A stretch of DNA of 64,000 bases, taken from the NCBI RefSeq assembly GCF_016019885.1, contig NZ_JAEANY010000004.1, positions 21,054 through 85,053 of the forward strand, read 5' to 3'. This document shows, piece by piece, positions 1 through 6,766 of this stretch. Below the pieces are notes generated by a model that was not told the DNA's origin, made no database searches, and saw only the letters and a list, made by a program, of their open reading frames with translations. Positions within the stretch are counted from its first letter, which is position 1. Each line of letters begins with the position of its first letter. This DNA comes from Aurantiacibacter sediminis (GTDB lineage: Bacteria > Pseudomonadota > Alphaproteobacteria > Sphingomonadales > Sphingomonadaceae). The position numbers were made by a program, and so were the translations under genes.

Positions 1-628
1 TCAATTCTGCTGCCATCCGCCGCCCGAAGTAATCGCCGAGCATTCCGATATCGCCCTCACGCACGCGGAGCGGCGGAAGAGTGATCACTTCAAAACTCAG
101 CCGGTCGAGCAGGTCGGCGCGGAAGGTACCCTCCTCTGCGCGGCGCGGAAGGTCTTCATTGGTGGCAGCGACGATGCGCACGTCGACCTGTGTCGGGCGA
201 CTGGCCCCGATGCGCGTCACCTCGCCATATTCGACGGCCCTCAGCAGCCGTTCTTGCGCGCCCATCGAGAGCGTGCCCAGTTCGTCTAGAAATAACGTGC
301 CCTGGTCGGCTTCCTCAAACCTTCCGGCGCGCGCTTTGGTAGCACCTGTAAACGCACCTTGTTCGTGGCCGAACAATTCGGCCTCGATCAGCGTTTCGGG
401 CAGCGCCGCGCAGTTCATCACGACGAGCGGGCTGTCCCAGCGATCGGATAGGCGGTGGAGACGTTCGGCAATCAATTCCTTGCCCGTCCCGCGCTCCCCG
501 ATCACGAGGACAGGGCGCGCCATGGGCGCTGCGCGGCTGGCCCGCTCCACCGCGTCGAGAAAGGCTCCGGACTGGCCGATAAACTGGTTTTTCTGCTCCA
601 CGCGCCAAGATATAGTGAAATTTCCCAT
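1..628 (-). CDS. pspF: Sigma-54 activator PspF (psp operon transcription activator), partial
   Basis: This is an AAA+ activator that lets sigma-54 RNA polymerase open the psp promoter during membrane stress. The frame read from 628 downward gives about 209 residues and runs off the window edge, so the HTH end is missing. Visible are a Walker A variant GERGTGKE (about residues 44-51), the sigma-54 contact loop GAFTGA (about 85-90), a Walker B-like TLFLDELG and the arginine-rich segment near FRADLLDRLSFEVITLPPLR. There is no N-terminal regulatory domain before the AAA+ module, as is known for PspF, which is instead controlled by PspA. It is divergent from the psp operon. Its start codon lies in an inverted repeat that may be its own binding site. 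Confidence 0.93.
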   Translation of the reverse strand, partial: MGNFTISWRVEQKNQFIGQSGAFLDAVERASRAAPMARPVLVIGERGTGKELIAERLHRLSDRWDSPLVVMNCAALPETLIEAELFGHEQGAFTGATKARAGRFEEADQGTLFLDELGTLSMGAQERLLRAVEYGEVTRIGASRPTQVDVRIVAATNEDLPRRAEEGTFRADLLDRLSFEVITLPPLRVREGDIGMLGDYFGRRMAAEL

Positions 629-636
629 ATCTTGGC
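604..636. promoter_or_regulatory. Perfect inverted repeat, candidate PspF enhancer (UAS)
   Basis: GCCAAGATAT and its exact complement ATATCTTGGC are separated by 13 bases. The repeat covers the pspF start codon (626-628). It lies roughly 93-125 bases upstream of the transcription start expected from the sigma-54 promoter at 703-718, about where PspF enhancers sit in enterobacteria. Binding here could both activate psp and repress pspF. The role is inferred; the repeat itself is seen directly. Confidence 0.6.
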
Positions 637-702
637 AACAGAAACCATGTCGCAAAACGGCAATTCACATTTTTTCGCTTTTTTTCAGTGTTTTATTAGA
701 AT

Positions 703-718
703 TGGCACACCCTTTGCT
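703..718 (+). promoter_or_regulatory. Sigma-54 (-24/-12) promoter of the psp operon
   Basis: The sequence TGGCACACCCTTTGCT matches the consensus TGGCAC-N5-TTGC. GG is at 704-705 and GC at 716-717, with exactly ten bases between them. The expected start of transcription is near 729, about 43 bases before the first small gene. It lies between divergent pspF and the psp operon, as expected for a PspF target. Confidence 0.88.
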
Positions 719-771
719 ATTCATGGACCAGAAAGGGTTCCAGTCAGGAATTCCCAACAAGGGATGTAACG

Positions 772-927
772 ATGTTCGATCACAGCTTCTTTTCCAGCAA
801 ACTCGGCCACGCCGCGCTGGTAAGCATTGCCGCGATGATCACATTTGCCGTGTTCACGCAGATGCAGCAGGATCTGGCCACCAGCAATATGCTGATTGCC
901 TCAACTCCAGCGGTTGAACTGGCGTGA
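772..927 (+). CDS. 51-aa single-pass membrane peptide, first gene of the psp operon
   Basis: A 51-residue frame begins 43 bases after the predicted sigma-54 transcription start. It has a short polar N-terminus (MFDHSFFSSKLGH), one hydrophobic segment (about residues 13-30, rich in Ala, Ile and Val) and a small polar tail. Its stop overlaps the GTG that opens the longest pspA frame. I do not recognise a named family. In size and layout it resembles the two peptides at 15968-16252, which also precede a PspC-type gene behind a sigma-54 promoter. The ribosome-binding site is weak (GGGATG about 8-12 bases upstream), so the existence of the protein is likely but not certain. Confidence 0.6.
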   Translation: MFDHSFFSSKLGHAALVSIAAMITFAVFTQMQQDLATSNMLIASTPAVELA

Positions 928-1064
928 GCGACGAGAATAAAAACCCCCTGACGCCCCTGGGCAACGGACTGAAGCGCGCAGGTACGCGGCTCGATCAAGA
1001 GATCGACCGCCTGCGCACCAGCCCCACCCCCACTGGACGCGCTTTGAACACCGGAGGAAACTGG

Positions 1065-1760
1065 ATGGGCATTTTTTCCCGTACACGCGACATTATCGCC
1101 GCCAACTTCAACGAGCTGCTCGATCAGGCAGATGACCCTGCGAAGATGATCCGCATGATCATCCTCGAAATGGAAGAGACCCTTGTTGAAGTGCGAGCGA
1201 GCGCCGCGCGTACGATTGCCGACATGAAGGAAATGCAGCGCCATTCGGCCAAACTTGACCGGCTGCAGGCCGATTGGGCGGACAAGGCGCAGCTGGCGCT
1301 GAGCAAGGATCGCGAAGATCTTGCCCGTGCCGCGCTCATGGAACGCCGCAAGGCGACCGACATGATCGATCAGCTGAAGCAGGAAATGGCCGTGCTCGAC
1401 GATGCGCTGCGCGCCTATGAGCAGGACATTGCCAAGCTGCAGAACCGCCTGCGCGAAGCCCGCAGCCGGCAGAGCCAGATCGCGGCTCGCCTCGAAAGCG
1501 CGGAAAACCGCGTCAAGCTGCGCAGCCTGATGACCAATGAGCGCGTCGATGATGCGCTGACCCGCTTCGACCAGCTCGAACGCCGGGTGGATTACGCCGA
1601 GGGCAGAGCAGACTCGCTGCAAATTGCGGACGGTTCGGGAAACAGCCTCGCCGATGAATTCGCCGCCCTCGAAGGCAGCGACAAGATCGACGAGGAATTG
1701 GAGGAAATGAAGCGCGCGCTCGGCAAGGGCAGCAGCGCTGACAAGGGCAAAGGGGAATAA
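1065..1760 (+). CDS. pspA: Phage shock protein A, PspA/IM30 membrane-stress effector
   Basis: PspA binds PspF to keep it inactive and forms oligomers that stabilise a damaged inner membrane. From this ATG the product is 231 residues, close to the usual 220-230. It starts MGIFSRTRDIIAANFNELLDQ, as PspA proteins do, and is almost entirely helical coiled coil (LVEVRASAARTIADMK, DREDLARAALMERRK). GGAGGAAA at 1053-1060 is an excellent ribosome-binding site for this start. The frame stays open upstream to a GTG at 924, which would add 47 residues not usual in the family. It is followed two bases later by pspB. Confidence 0.94.
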   Translation: MGIFSRTRDIIAANFNELLDQADDPAKMIRMIILEMEETLVEVRASAARTIADMKEMQRHSAKLDRLQADWADKAQLALSKDREDLARAALMERRKATDMIDQLKQEMAVLDDALRAYEQDIAKLQNRLREARSRQSQIAARLESAENRVKLRSLMTNERVDDALTRFDQLERRVDYAEGRADSLQIADGSGNSLADEFAALEGSDKIDEELEEMKRALGKGSSADKGKGE

Positions 1761-1762
1761 TC

Positions 1763-2059
1763 ATGGAAGAGTTCATCGCCATTCCGATCGTTGTGATCGG
1801 CCTGCCGTGGCTGATCCTGCACTACGTAACCAAGTGGAAGACCGCCGCAACGATCACCACCGATGACGAAGCGCTGCTGGAAGATCTCTACAGCCTCGCC
1901 AAACGCCTCGATGAGCGCATGGATACCGTCGAACGCCTGGTCGCCGCCGACCATGTCGAATTCGACGCCCCGCGCCTCCAGCACGACAAGGAAGCCGACA
2001 ACCAGCCGCTACGCGAGCTTGAGGAACTGCTCGCCGAAAAGAAGGAAGCCCGCAAATGA
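1763..2059 (+). CDS. pspB: Phage shock protein B, PspB
   Basis: PspB is an inner-membrane protein that works with PspC to sense envelope stress and draw PspA off PspF. The 98 residues have an N-terminal membrane helix (about 5-22, IAIPIVVIGLPWLILHYV). A helical region follows with LYSLAKRLDERMDTVERLV (about 41-59), matching the PspB pattern of a coiled coil ending in an LE-x-IL-like signature. A charged tail follows. It is longer than the 74-residue E. coli protein. It starts two bases after pspA stops and overlaps pspC by four bases (ATGA). The C-terminal signature is the one repeated in the six genes downstream of pspC. Confidence 0.87.
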   Translation: MEEFIAIPIVVIGLPWLILHYVTKWKTAATITTDDEALLEDLYSLAKRLDERMDTVERLVAADHVEFDAPRLQHDKEADNQPLRELEELLAEKKEARK

Positions 2060-2439
2060 ATACCCCGCGCACCACGCTTTATCGCGACAAACAGAATGGC
2101 AAAGTCATGGGCGTCTGCGCCGGGATCGCGGACTATACCGGGGTCAACGTCCTCTGGATCCGATTGGGTGCCGTCCTCGCAACCTTTTTTGCTCTCGGTC
2201 CGCTCATGCCGGTCATCTACATCGTGATGGGCATCCTGCTGAACAAGAAACCGAAGCATCTCTATTCGGTCGATCCGCAGGAAACCAAATACTGGCAACG
2301 CGTGCGCCAGAACCCGAAGCGCACCGCCCGCGAGATCCGATCGCAGATGAAGGATGTAGATCGCCGCTTGGCCGCTGTTGAAAGTTTCTACGTCAACAGC
2401 AACCCCAGCCTGAACCGCGAAATTGAAAAGCTTCGCTGA
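2056..2439 (+). CDS. pspC: Phage shock protein C, PspC
   Basis: PspC is the membrane sensor partner of PspB. The 127 residues contain the PspC domain near the N-terminus: LYRDKQNGKVMGVCAGIADYTGV followed by a membrane hairpin (about 32-58, IRLGAVLATFFALGPLMPVIYIVMGILL). A cytoplasmic helical tail contains VDRRLAAVESFYVNSN, a usual C-terminal signature of long PspC proteins. The ATG overlaps the stop of pspB. A gap of 33 bases follows before the small paralogue array. Confidence 0.93.
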   Translation: MNTPRTTLYRDKQNGKVMGVCAGIADYTGVNVLWIRLGAVLATFFALGPLMPVIYIVMGILLNKKPKHLYSVDPQETKYWQRVRQNPKRTAREIRSQMKDVDRRLAAVESFYVNSNPSLNREIEKLR

Positions 2440-2472
2440 TCGCAAATAACAAAAGAATGAGGGGACAGAAGA

Positions 2473-2784
2473 GTGGGTGAGCTTGGCGTACTGATACCGA
2501 TCATCGGCGTGTGCATTCCGATTGTCGCCATCTGGGCGAAGCACCGCAAGGATGTGCTGCAGATGCAAATTGAAGCGACTGCCAGCCAGAGTGCTGAAAA
2601 AGCCGCGCAATATGCGAGCAAGGTGCAGGCTCTGGAAGACCGGGTGCAGGTACTCGAGCGCATTGTGACCGACAAGGGTTACGACGTCGCCACTCAGATC
2701 GAGGCGCTGCGCGACACCAAATCAATCGAAGACACCGATCGCGGCGTGCAGCTCGATCTTGGTACACGGGAGAAAGTTAAGTGA
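2473..2784 (+). CDS. PspB-like small membrane coiled-coil protein, paralogue 1 of 6
   Basis: This 103-residue protein with a GTG start has an N-terminal membrane helix (about 3-21), a charged helical linker and the signature RVQVLERIVTDKGYD...IEALRD at residues 58-81. The same signature recurs in the next five genes and resembles the end of PspB. GAGGGG 12-17 bases upstream may be its ribosome-binding site. Its stop overlaps the next GTG start by four bases. No enzyme motif is present. Membership of the psp response is inferred from the operon and the PspB likeness; the exact function is unknown. Confidence 0.82.
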   Translation: MGELGVLIPIIGVCIPIVAIWAKHRKDVLQMQIEATASQSAEKAAQYASKVQALEDRVQVLERIVTDKGYDVATQIEALRDTKSIEDTDRGVQLDLGTREKVK

Positions 2785-3128
2785 CTTGGGAGATTGCTCT
2801 CTTCATCATTGGCATCACGCTTGCCTGCAACGTGGGCTGGCTCATCAACAACTGGATCCGCGCGAAGCATGGCTATCCGCTGGAAGATGAATGGGGCGGC
2901 ACGACTGAGAAGCCGGACACCGCCAAGGAAGCTCGCCTTGCTGGCCAGAACGCCAAGCTCATGGAAACGATGGAAAAAATGCAGGATCGCATGGTCGTGC
3001 TCGAACGCATCGTGACTGACAAGGGCTATCGTGTAGCCGAAGAAATCGAAGCGCTTCGCGATGCTCCGGTGCGCGAGAGCAGCGACAATGGTGTCCCCCT
3101 CAATCTCGGAAACAAGGAGAACGCGTGA
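2781..3128 (+). CDS. PspB-like small membrane coiled-coil protein, paralogue 2 of 6
   Basis: 115 residues from a GTG that overlaps the preceding stop (GTGA). A membrane helix (about 4-24) is followed by NNWIRAKHGYPLEDEWGG, a membrane-proximal motif shared almost word for word with paralogue 3. A coiled coil follows, and the signature RMVVLERIVTDKGYR...EIEALRD is at 70-94. The strong similarity to the next gene over the whole length points to a recent tandem duplication. Function unknown; probably a membrane partner in the Psp response. Confidence 0.82.
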   Translation: MTWEIALFIIGITLACNVGWLINNWIRAKHGYPLEDEWGGTTEKPDTAKEARLAGQNAKLMETMEKMQDRMVVLERIVTDKGYRVAEEIEALRDAPVRESSDNGVPLNLGNKENA

Positions 3129-3439
3129 TGGAATGGTTTGGTGGCTTGGGTATCGGGATCGGCGTTTCGGCCATTACCATCGGCTGGGTCGTGACCACCT
3201 GGATGCGGATCAAGAATGGCTACCCGCTGGAAAACAGCTGGGGCAAGGCAGTCTATCCCAAAAGCGCCGAGAACGAGGAGCGCGTGAAGCTGCTCACGCA
3301 AGAAAATGCCCAGCTGCGCGCCGAACTCGGCTCGATGAAAGATCGCCTCGCCAATGTGGAGCGGATCGTGACCGATAGCGGGTACCAGCTGACGCATGAG
3401 ATCGAGAGCCTGCGCGCCGGCAAGACGGAGGCCAATTGA
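3128..3439 (+). CDS. PspB-like small membrane coiled-coil protein, paralogue 3 of 6
   Basis: 103 residues from an ATG that shares one base with the preceding stop (TGATG); a GTG at 3125 is an alternative. A glycine-rich membrane helix (about 5-23) leads into TTWMRIKNGYPLENSWG, close kin of paralogue 2. A coiled coil follows, then the signature RLANVERIVTDSGYQ...EIESLR at 73-96. No catalytic residues are evident. Confidence 0.82.
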   Translation: MEWFGGLGIGIGVSAITIGWVVTTWMRIKNGYPLENSWGKAVYPKSAENEERVKLLTQENAQLRAELGSMKDRLANVERIVTDSGYQLTHEIESLRAGKTEAN

Positions 3440-3735
3440 TGGACTGGGATCTCGTCCTGATTTTCAGCTTCGTCATCGCGATTGTGCTGATTGTGATGCC
3501 CTTCGCCTATCTGGTGAACAAGCGTGTGCAGGAACACGAAGAGCGCAAGCTTGAACTGGAAGCAAGGATTGAAGAGGCCAAGGCAGCGCAGGCAGGGAAG
3601 CCCAGCGAAACGCATGCGCATCTGGAAGATCGACTGCGCGTGCTCGAGCGGATCGTCACCGATCCCTCAGCAGACCTCTCGCGCCAGATCGAAGATTTGC
3701 GTGAATTGAAAATGGATGCGGAGAAAGTGCGTTGA
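3439..3735 (+). CDS. PspB-like small membrane coiled-coil protein, paralogue 4 of 6
   Basis: 98 residues from an ATG joined to the upstream stop by TGATG. The hydrophobic helix (about 4-25) ends in PFAYLVNKRVQ. A strongly charged coiled coil (EHEERKLELEARIEEAKAA) and the signature RLRVLERIVTDPSADL...IEDLRE (65-89) follow. It differs from paralogues 2 and 3 in its membrane segment and lacks their GYPLE motif, so the array holds at least two subtypes. Confidence 0.82.
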   Translation: MDWDLVLIFSFVIAIVLIVMPFAYLVNKRVQEHEERKLELEARIEEAKAAQAGKPSETHAHLEDRLRVLERIVTDPSADLSRQIEDLRELKMDAEKVR

Positions 3736-3986
3736 ATTTTGGAACTGCCCTGGTCGCCATCGTCATCGTCATCGCGATCAGCGTGCTGATGATGCAACGC
3801 GCTGAAAACCGGAACGACCGAATCAAACACAGCGAAAGCGGGAAGAACAAGCAGCTTGAACAGGAGCGCGATGAAGCGCGAGCCGAGTTGGAAGACCTGC
3901 GCGAACGGGTAAAAGTGCTGGAAAAGATCGCCACCGATCCCGCCCGCCGCACCGCCGAAGAAATCGACAAATTGCGCGACGAATAG
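3732..3986 (+). CDS. PspB-like small membrane coiled-coil protein, paralogue 5 of 6
   Basis: 84 residues from a TTG start that overlaps the preceding stop. GGAGAAA just upstream supports translation from it. A single membrane helix (about 5-21) is followed by a highly charged coiled coil (ESGKNKQLEQERDEARAELEDL) and the signature RVKVLEKIATDPARR...EEIDKLRD at 59-83. TTG starts are rare, but no ATG or GTG is available here before the membrane helix. Confidence 0.78.
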   Translation: MNFGTALVAIVIVIAISVLMMQRAENRNDRIKHSESGKNKQLEQERDEARAELEDLRERVKVLEKIATDPARRTAEEIDKLRDE

Positions 3987-4025
3987 TCGCCTTTGGAAGG
4001 GAAGCCTCGAGAGGGGAGAATGATG

Positions 4026-4262
4026 ATGGAAGTTGATCTGATCATTGCCGGAACCGCGCTTGTCGCCCTGCTGATCATGGCGGCCAGCGCCCTTACCGGG
4101 TGGCAGAGTTGGCTGGCGCTCAAGAACCGCGAGCTGGAAATGCGGCAAGTGCCCGCCGAGCTGGAGAACGGCTCACCCGAAGGCATGGCACGGATTGAAA
4201 TTGCAGACCTCAAAGAACGCATCCGCAAGCTGGAAGCGATAGCCAGCGGGGTGGACCTGTAA
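4026..4262 (+). CDS. PspB-like small membrane coiled-coil protein, paralogue 6 of 6 (divergent)
   Basis: About 78 residues. Three ATGs in a row (4020, 4023, 4026) are possible starts; GAGGGGAG at 4011-4018 is best spaced for the last. The membrane helix (about 4-24) and a short coiled coil end in LKERIRKLEAIASGVDL. This is a shortened, degenerate form of the signature seen in the five preceding genes, without the EIE-LR tail. It is the last gene of the operon; a palindromic repeat follows seven bases after the stop. Confidence 0.75.
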   Translation: MEVDLIIAGTALVALLIMAASALTGWQSWLALKNRELEMRQVPAELENGSPEGMARIEIADLKERIRKLEAIASGVDL

Positions 4263-4268
4263 GTTCCC

Positions 4269-4334
4269 CGTCATCCCAGCGAAAGCTGGGATCTGGCAAA
4301 ATTTCACCAGATCCCAGCTTTCGCTGGGATGACG
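4269..4334. repeat. Intergenic palindromic repeat (28-base arms), possible terminator
   Basis: Two exactly complementary 28-base arms (4269-4296 and 4307-4334) flank a 10-base AT-rich loop. Each arm starts CGTCATCCCAGCGAAAGC and itself contains a short inner palindrome. The arms belong to the same family as the element translated inside the sulfite reductase gene at 42286-42370. Lying just after the psp operon, the hairpin could end its transcript, although no T-run follows. Confidence 0.85.
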
Positions 4335-4353
4335 AGATTGCTAAGCGCCCCGC

Positions 4354-4761
4354 ATGCGCACACTCGAAGACATTCACGAAGAATATGATTTTCTCGACGG
4401 CGACGAACGCTATCGCCTGCTGATCGAGCTGGGCCGCGAGTTGGAGGCCATGCCCGCCGCGCTCAAGACCGATGCCACGCTGGTTCGCGGATGCTCAGCG
4501 CAAGTTTGGGTCTACCCCACGGCAGATGGCAAGACATTGCATTTTCTCGCAGACAGCAATGCCGCGATTACCAAGGGCATCGTCGCGCTGGTGATCGCCG
4601 CCGTGCAGGACAAACCCGCAAGCGAAGTCGCAAAGATGGACGTTGCCGGCGCACTCGCCCCATTCGACCTCAAGAACCAGCTCAGTTCCAACCGGACACA
4701 GGGCGTCCCCAACATGATTTCGCTCGTTAAAGAGCATGCAGGGCGGATCGCTGCTGCCTGA
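4354..4761 (+). CDS. sufE: SufE-family cysteine desulfuration protein
   Basis: SufE accepts sulfur from the cysteine desulfurase SufS and passes it to the Fe-S scaffold. The 135 residues match the family length. The persulfide cysteine is Cys47 in the segment LVRGCSAQVWVY, and the C-terminal part ending LSSNRTQGVPNMI is the usual SufE pattern. No suf genes lie next to it, so it acts from a separate locus. It follows the psp operon on the same strand but is separated from it by the palindromic repeat. Confidence 0.93.
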   Translation: MRTLEDIHEEYDFLDGDERYRLLIELGRELEAMPAALKTDATLVRGCSAQVWVYPTADGKTLHFLADSNAAITKGIVALVIAAVQDKPASEVAKMDVAGALAPFDLKNQLSSNRTQGVPNMISLVKEHAGRIAAA

Positions 4762-4846
4762 TAAATCCGCACAGGTCTCTCGTCAAAGGGGAACCTATCG
4801 GGCATGATCCCCCTTTCAAAGGGGTATTGACCTGAGGGGAGTAGGC

Positions 4847-6076
4847 ATGCGCGAACACGAATTACGCCGCCAGGTTGTATCCGAAATGCATCTGCGGCGC
4901 TGGCCGCAATTGCACGTTCCCGGCAAAGTCATCCAATGGGTTTTGATGACCGATCGCGAGGATCGCGAAGCCGAGCTTGCGCATCTCGATCCCATTCTGC
5001 CCGCCCCCGCAGACAAGCCCAACGCACCTCATCGCTCGGGCGATTTTTCGCCCGGCATCGCTGTCGCGTGGGAGAGGCATAGCGAAGGCAGTAGCCTTGC
5101 CCTGTTCGCCAAAGGCACCGATCCCGACCTTGCCGATGCATTGGAGTGGGCGCGCGGCCTACCCGGCCAGATCGTGCGCGCCACCAATATGACGCTGGTC
5201 AAGGATGACCGCGCGGCAAAACGCCTGCTGCCTAAAATGAATTTCGATCCTCACGAGATCGTGTCCTGCTATATCGGCGGCAAGGCGCGGATCTGGGCCG
5301 ATTTCCGGCTACAGGGGGACGGCTTCGGGCACATTCTCGTCGCTGCAAATGGCCTTGATGACCGCGACTTTTCACGCACCGTCCAGCGGCTGCAGGACCT
5401 CGGCAATTATCGCAACAAGGCGCTTCTCGGCTTGCCCGAAGCGCAGGAGCACTGGCCGCGGCTCGACGCGATCGAGACCGAACTTGCCAAGCTGGCGGAC
5501 AGGCTTTGCGCCAATAATGGCCGCGACGATGATCTGATGGCGGAGCTTTCATCGCTGTCGCTCGAACTGACGACTGTCGCGACAATGACGGGCTATAGAA
5601 TGAGCGCCACGCGCGCCTATGCGCAGCTGGTGCAGGAACGGCTGGAGGAATTGCAGGTGAAGCCGATTGATGGCTTCGCCTCACTCAACACTTTCACCAA
5701 GCGGCGCTTCCTGCCAGCCGCGCGCTTTTGCGAGGCGCTGGTGGTGCGTGAAGAGCAATTGTCCCAGCGCGCTGAAAGGCTCGCCAGCCTGCTGCGCGCG
5801 CGGATCGATACGCGGATCGAAAACCAGAATGCAGAACTGATGCGCAGCATGGATCGATCGAGCAAATTGCAATTGCGCTTGCAGCAACTCGTCGAAGGCC
5901 TCTCGGTAGTCGCGCTCAGCTATTACCTGCTCGGACTCGTCACATGGGGTCTCGAAGGGTGGGACGGTGTCGATGCGACGGACACGGTCGCGCTCCTGGT
6001 CGTCCCGACTGTGCTGACAATGTTCATCGGTGTCCGCATCGCCAAACGGCGACTGCTTGGCTCCGGCGAAGATTAG
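4847..6076 (+). CDS. DUF3422 membrane-anchored protein
   Basis: 409 residues matching the DUF3422 family, known in alpha- and betaproteobacteria without a defined function. The family N-terminus is visible (REHELRRQVVSEMHLRRWPQ and the motif DREDREAELAHL). A soluble helical body follows, with two membrane helices near the C-terminus (about residues 348-368 and 379-398). The start follows GAGGGGAG about eight bases upstream. Overall it resembles a cytoplasmic domain tethered at the membrane. Confidence 0.85.
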   Translation: MREHELRRQVVSEMHLRRWPQLHVPGKVIQWVLMTDREDREAELAHLDPILPAPADKPNAPHRSGDFSPGIAVAWERHSEGSSLALFAKGTDPDLADALEWARGLPGQIVRATNMTLVKDDRAAKRLLPKMNFDPHEIVSCYIGGKARIWADFRLQGDGFGHILVAANGLDDRDFSRTVQRLQDLGNYRNKALLGLPEAQEHWPRLDAIETELAKLADRLCANNGRDDDLMAELSSLSLELTTVATMTGYRMSATRAYAQLVQERLEELQVKPIDGFASLNTFTKRRFLPAARFCEALVVREEQLSQRAERLASLLRARIDTRIENQNAELMRSMDRSSKLQLRLQQLVEGLSVVALSYYLLGLVTWGLEGWDGVDATDTVALLVVPTVLTMFIGVRIAKRRLLGSGED

Positions 6077-6150
6077 TCGGAACCACTTGGCTGAAAAGCC
6101 GTTAATTTTCCATACGATGGGAGATATTCTCCAATTTGAGGAATGAAACA

Positions 6151-6309
6151 ATGGCAATTCTGGTTCTGATCGCGACAATCCTTCTTCCGCCGCTTGGTGT
6201 GGCAATGAAGCATGGCATAGGCAGCACAACGCTGATCAACCTCGTGTTGACGTTGCTCGGCTTTATTCCGGGTTTGATCCATGGTCTTTATGTGAATTAC
6301 GCGCGCTAG
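6151..6309 (+). CDS. Pmp3/YqaE family small membrane protein
   Basis: 52 residues forming two membrane helices (about 2-17 and 27-48) joined by a short loop. The family signature LPPLGVAMKHG and the end FIPGLIHGLYVNY are clear. Relatives in plants, yeast and bacteria are linked to membrane potential and salt stress. GAGGAATG provides the ribosome-binding site. A hairpin followed by T residues closes the gene. It stands alone between DUF3422 and convergent genes. Confidence 0.88.
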   Translation: MAILVLIATILLPPLGVAMKHGIGSTTLINLVLTLLGFIPGLIHGLYVNYAR

Positions 6310-6334
6310 GGTAAATCTGCCACACGCGTATTGA

Positions 6335-6367
6335 GGGCTCGCCGGTTCTATCGGCGGGCCCTTTTTA
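6335..6367 (+). terminator. Rho-independent terminator after the Pmp3-like gene
   Basis: GGG-TCGCCG pairs with CGGCG-GCCC around a short loop and is followed by CTTTTTATT. It overlaps the end of the convergent gene at 6365. Confidence 0.8.
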
Positions 6368-6763
6368 TTGCTCGATTTCGACGGTTTCTTTGCGCTCGAC
6401 GCTTTCCTCGATGTCGATTTGCCGGGTCATCTCGAAGGTGCCGTTCATTTCGTAAATGCTCCACATGCCGGTGATGCGATTTCCATCTCCACTCAATTGC
6501 CCGACATAATCGACAGGATTTTCATAGCCGCGGCTGGCGCGGGTGTAGGTCTTGGTAAAGTCGATATTTTGGCCTGCTGCCACGCCAACGATCCGCGCTT
6601 CTGCAGGAGCCGCGCCGCTGTAGAGATCGGGCTCGATGATTGTTCCGGTTATGCGGCCGCCTTTGTGTTGGATGTTTGCGAGAAATGCGGTGCTGGGACC
6701 AGCGCCAGCAGGATAATCGAAATGCCCATCCCACTGGCCTGAAAGATCATCTTTGCCCGGCAA
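6365..6763 (-). CDS. Hypothetical small beta-rich protein, tandem paralogue A
   Basis: 132 residues without signal peptide or membrane helix. The layout is an alternating beta pattern: LSGQWDGHFDYPAG, a middle RITGTIIEPDLYSG, then FTKTYTRAS, VDYVGQLSGDGNRITGMW and a closing GTFEMTRQ. The neighbouring gene encodes the same series of motifs. The fold is probably a small lipocalin-like barrel. I do not recognise a characterised family. The C-terminus ends in a charged tail (VERKETVEIEQ) absent from its paralogue. Its start lies three bases after the upstream gene's stop. Confidence 0.72.
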   Translation of the reverse strand: MPGKDDLSGQWDGHFDYPAGAGPSTAFLANIQHKGGRITGTIIEPDLYSGAAPAEARIVGVAAGQNIDFTKTYTRASRGYENPVDYVGQLSGDGNRITGMWSIYEMNGTFEMTRQIDIEESVERKETVEIEQ

Positions 6764-6766
6764 TGC

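Noticed and set aside
1-4262. Prophage, because of the phage shock genes
   Set aside because: Psp genes are host membrane-stress genes; no phage structural, integrase or lysis genes are present.
4787-4818. Possible terminator AAAGGGG...CCCCCTTT after sufE
   Set aside because: The stem is plausible but has a long loop, competing pairings and no T-run, so it is not listed as a terminator.
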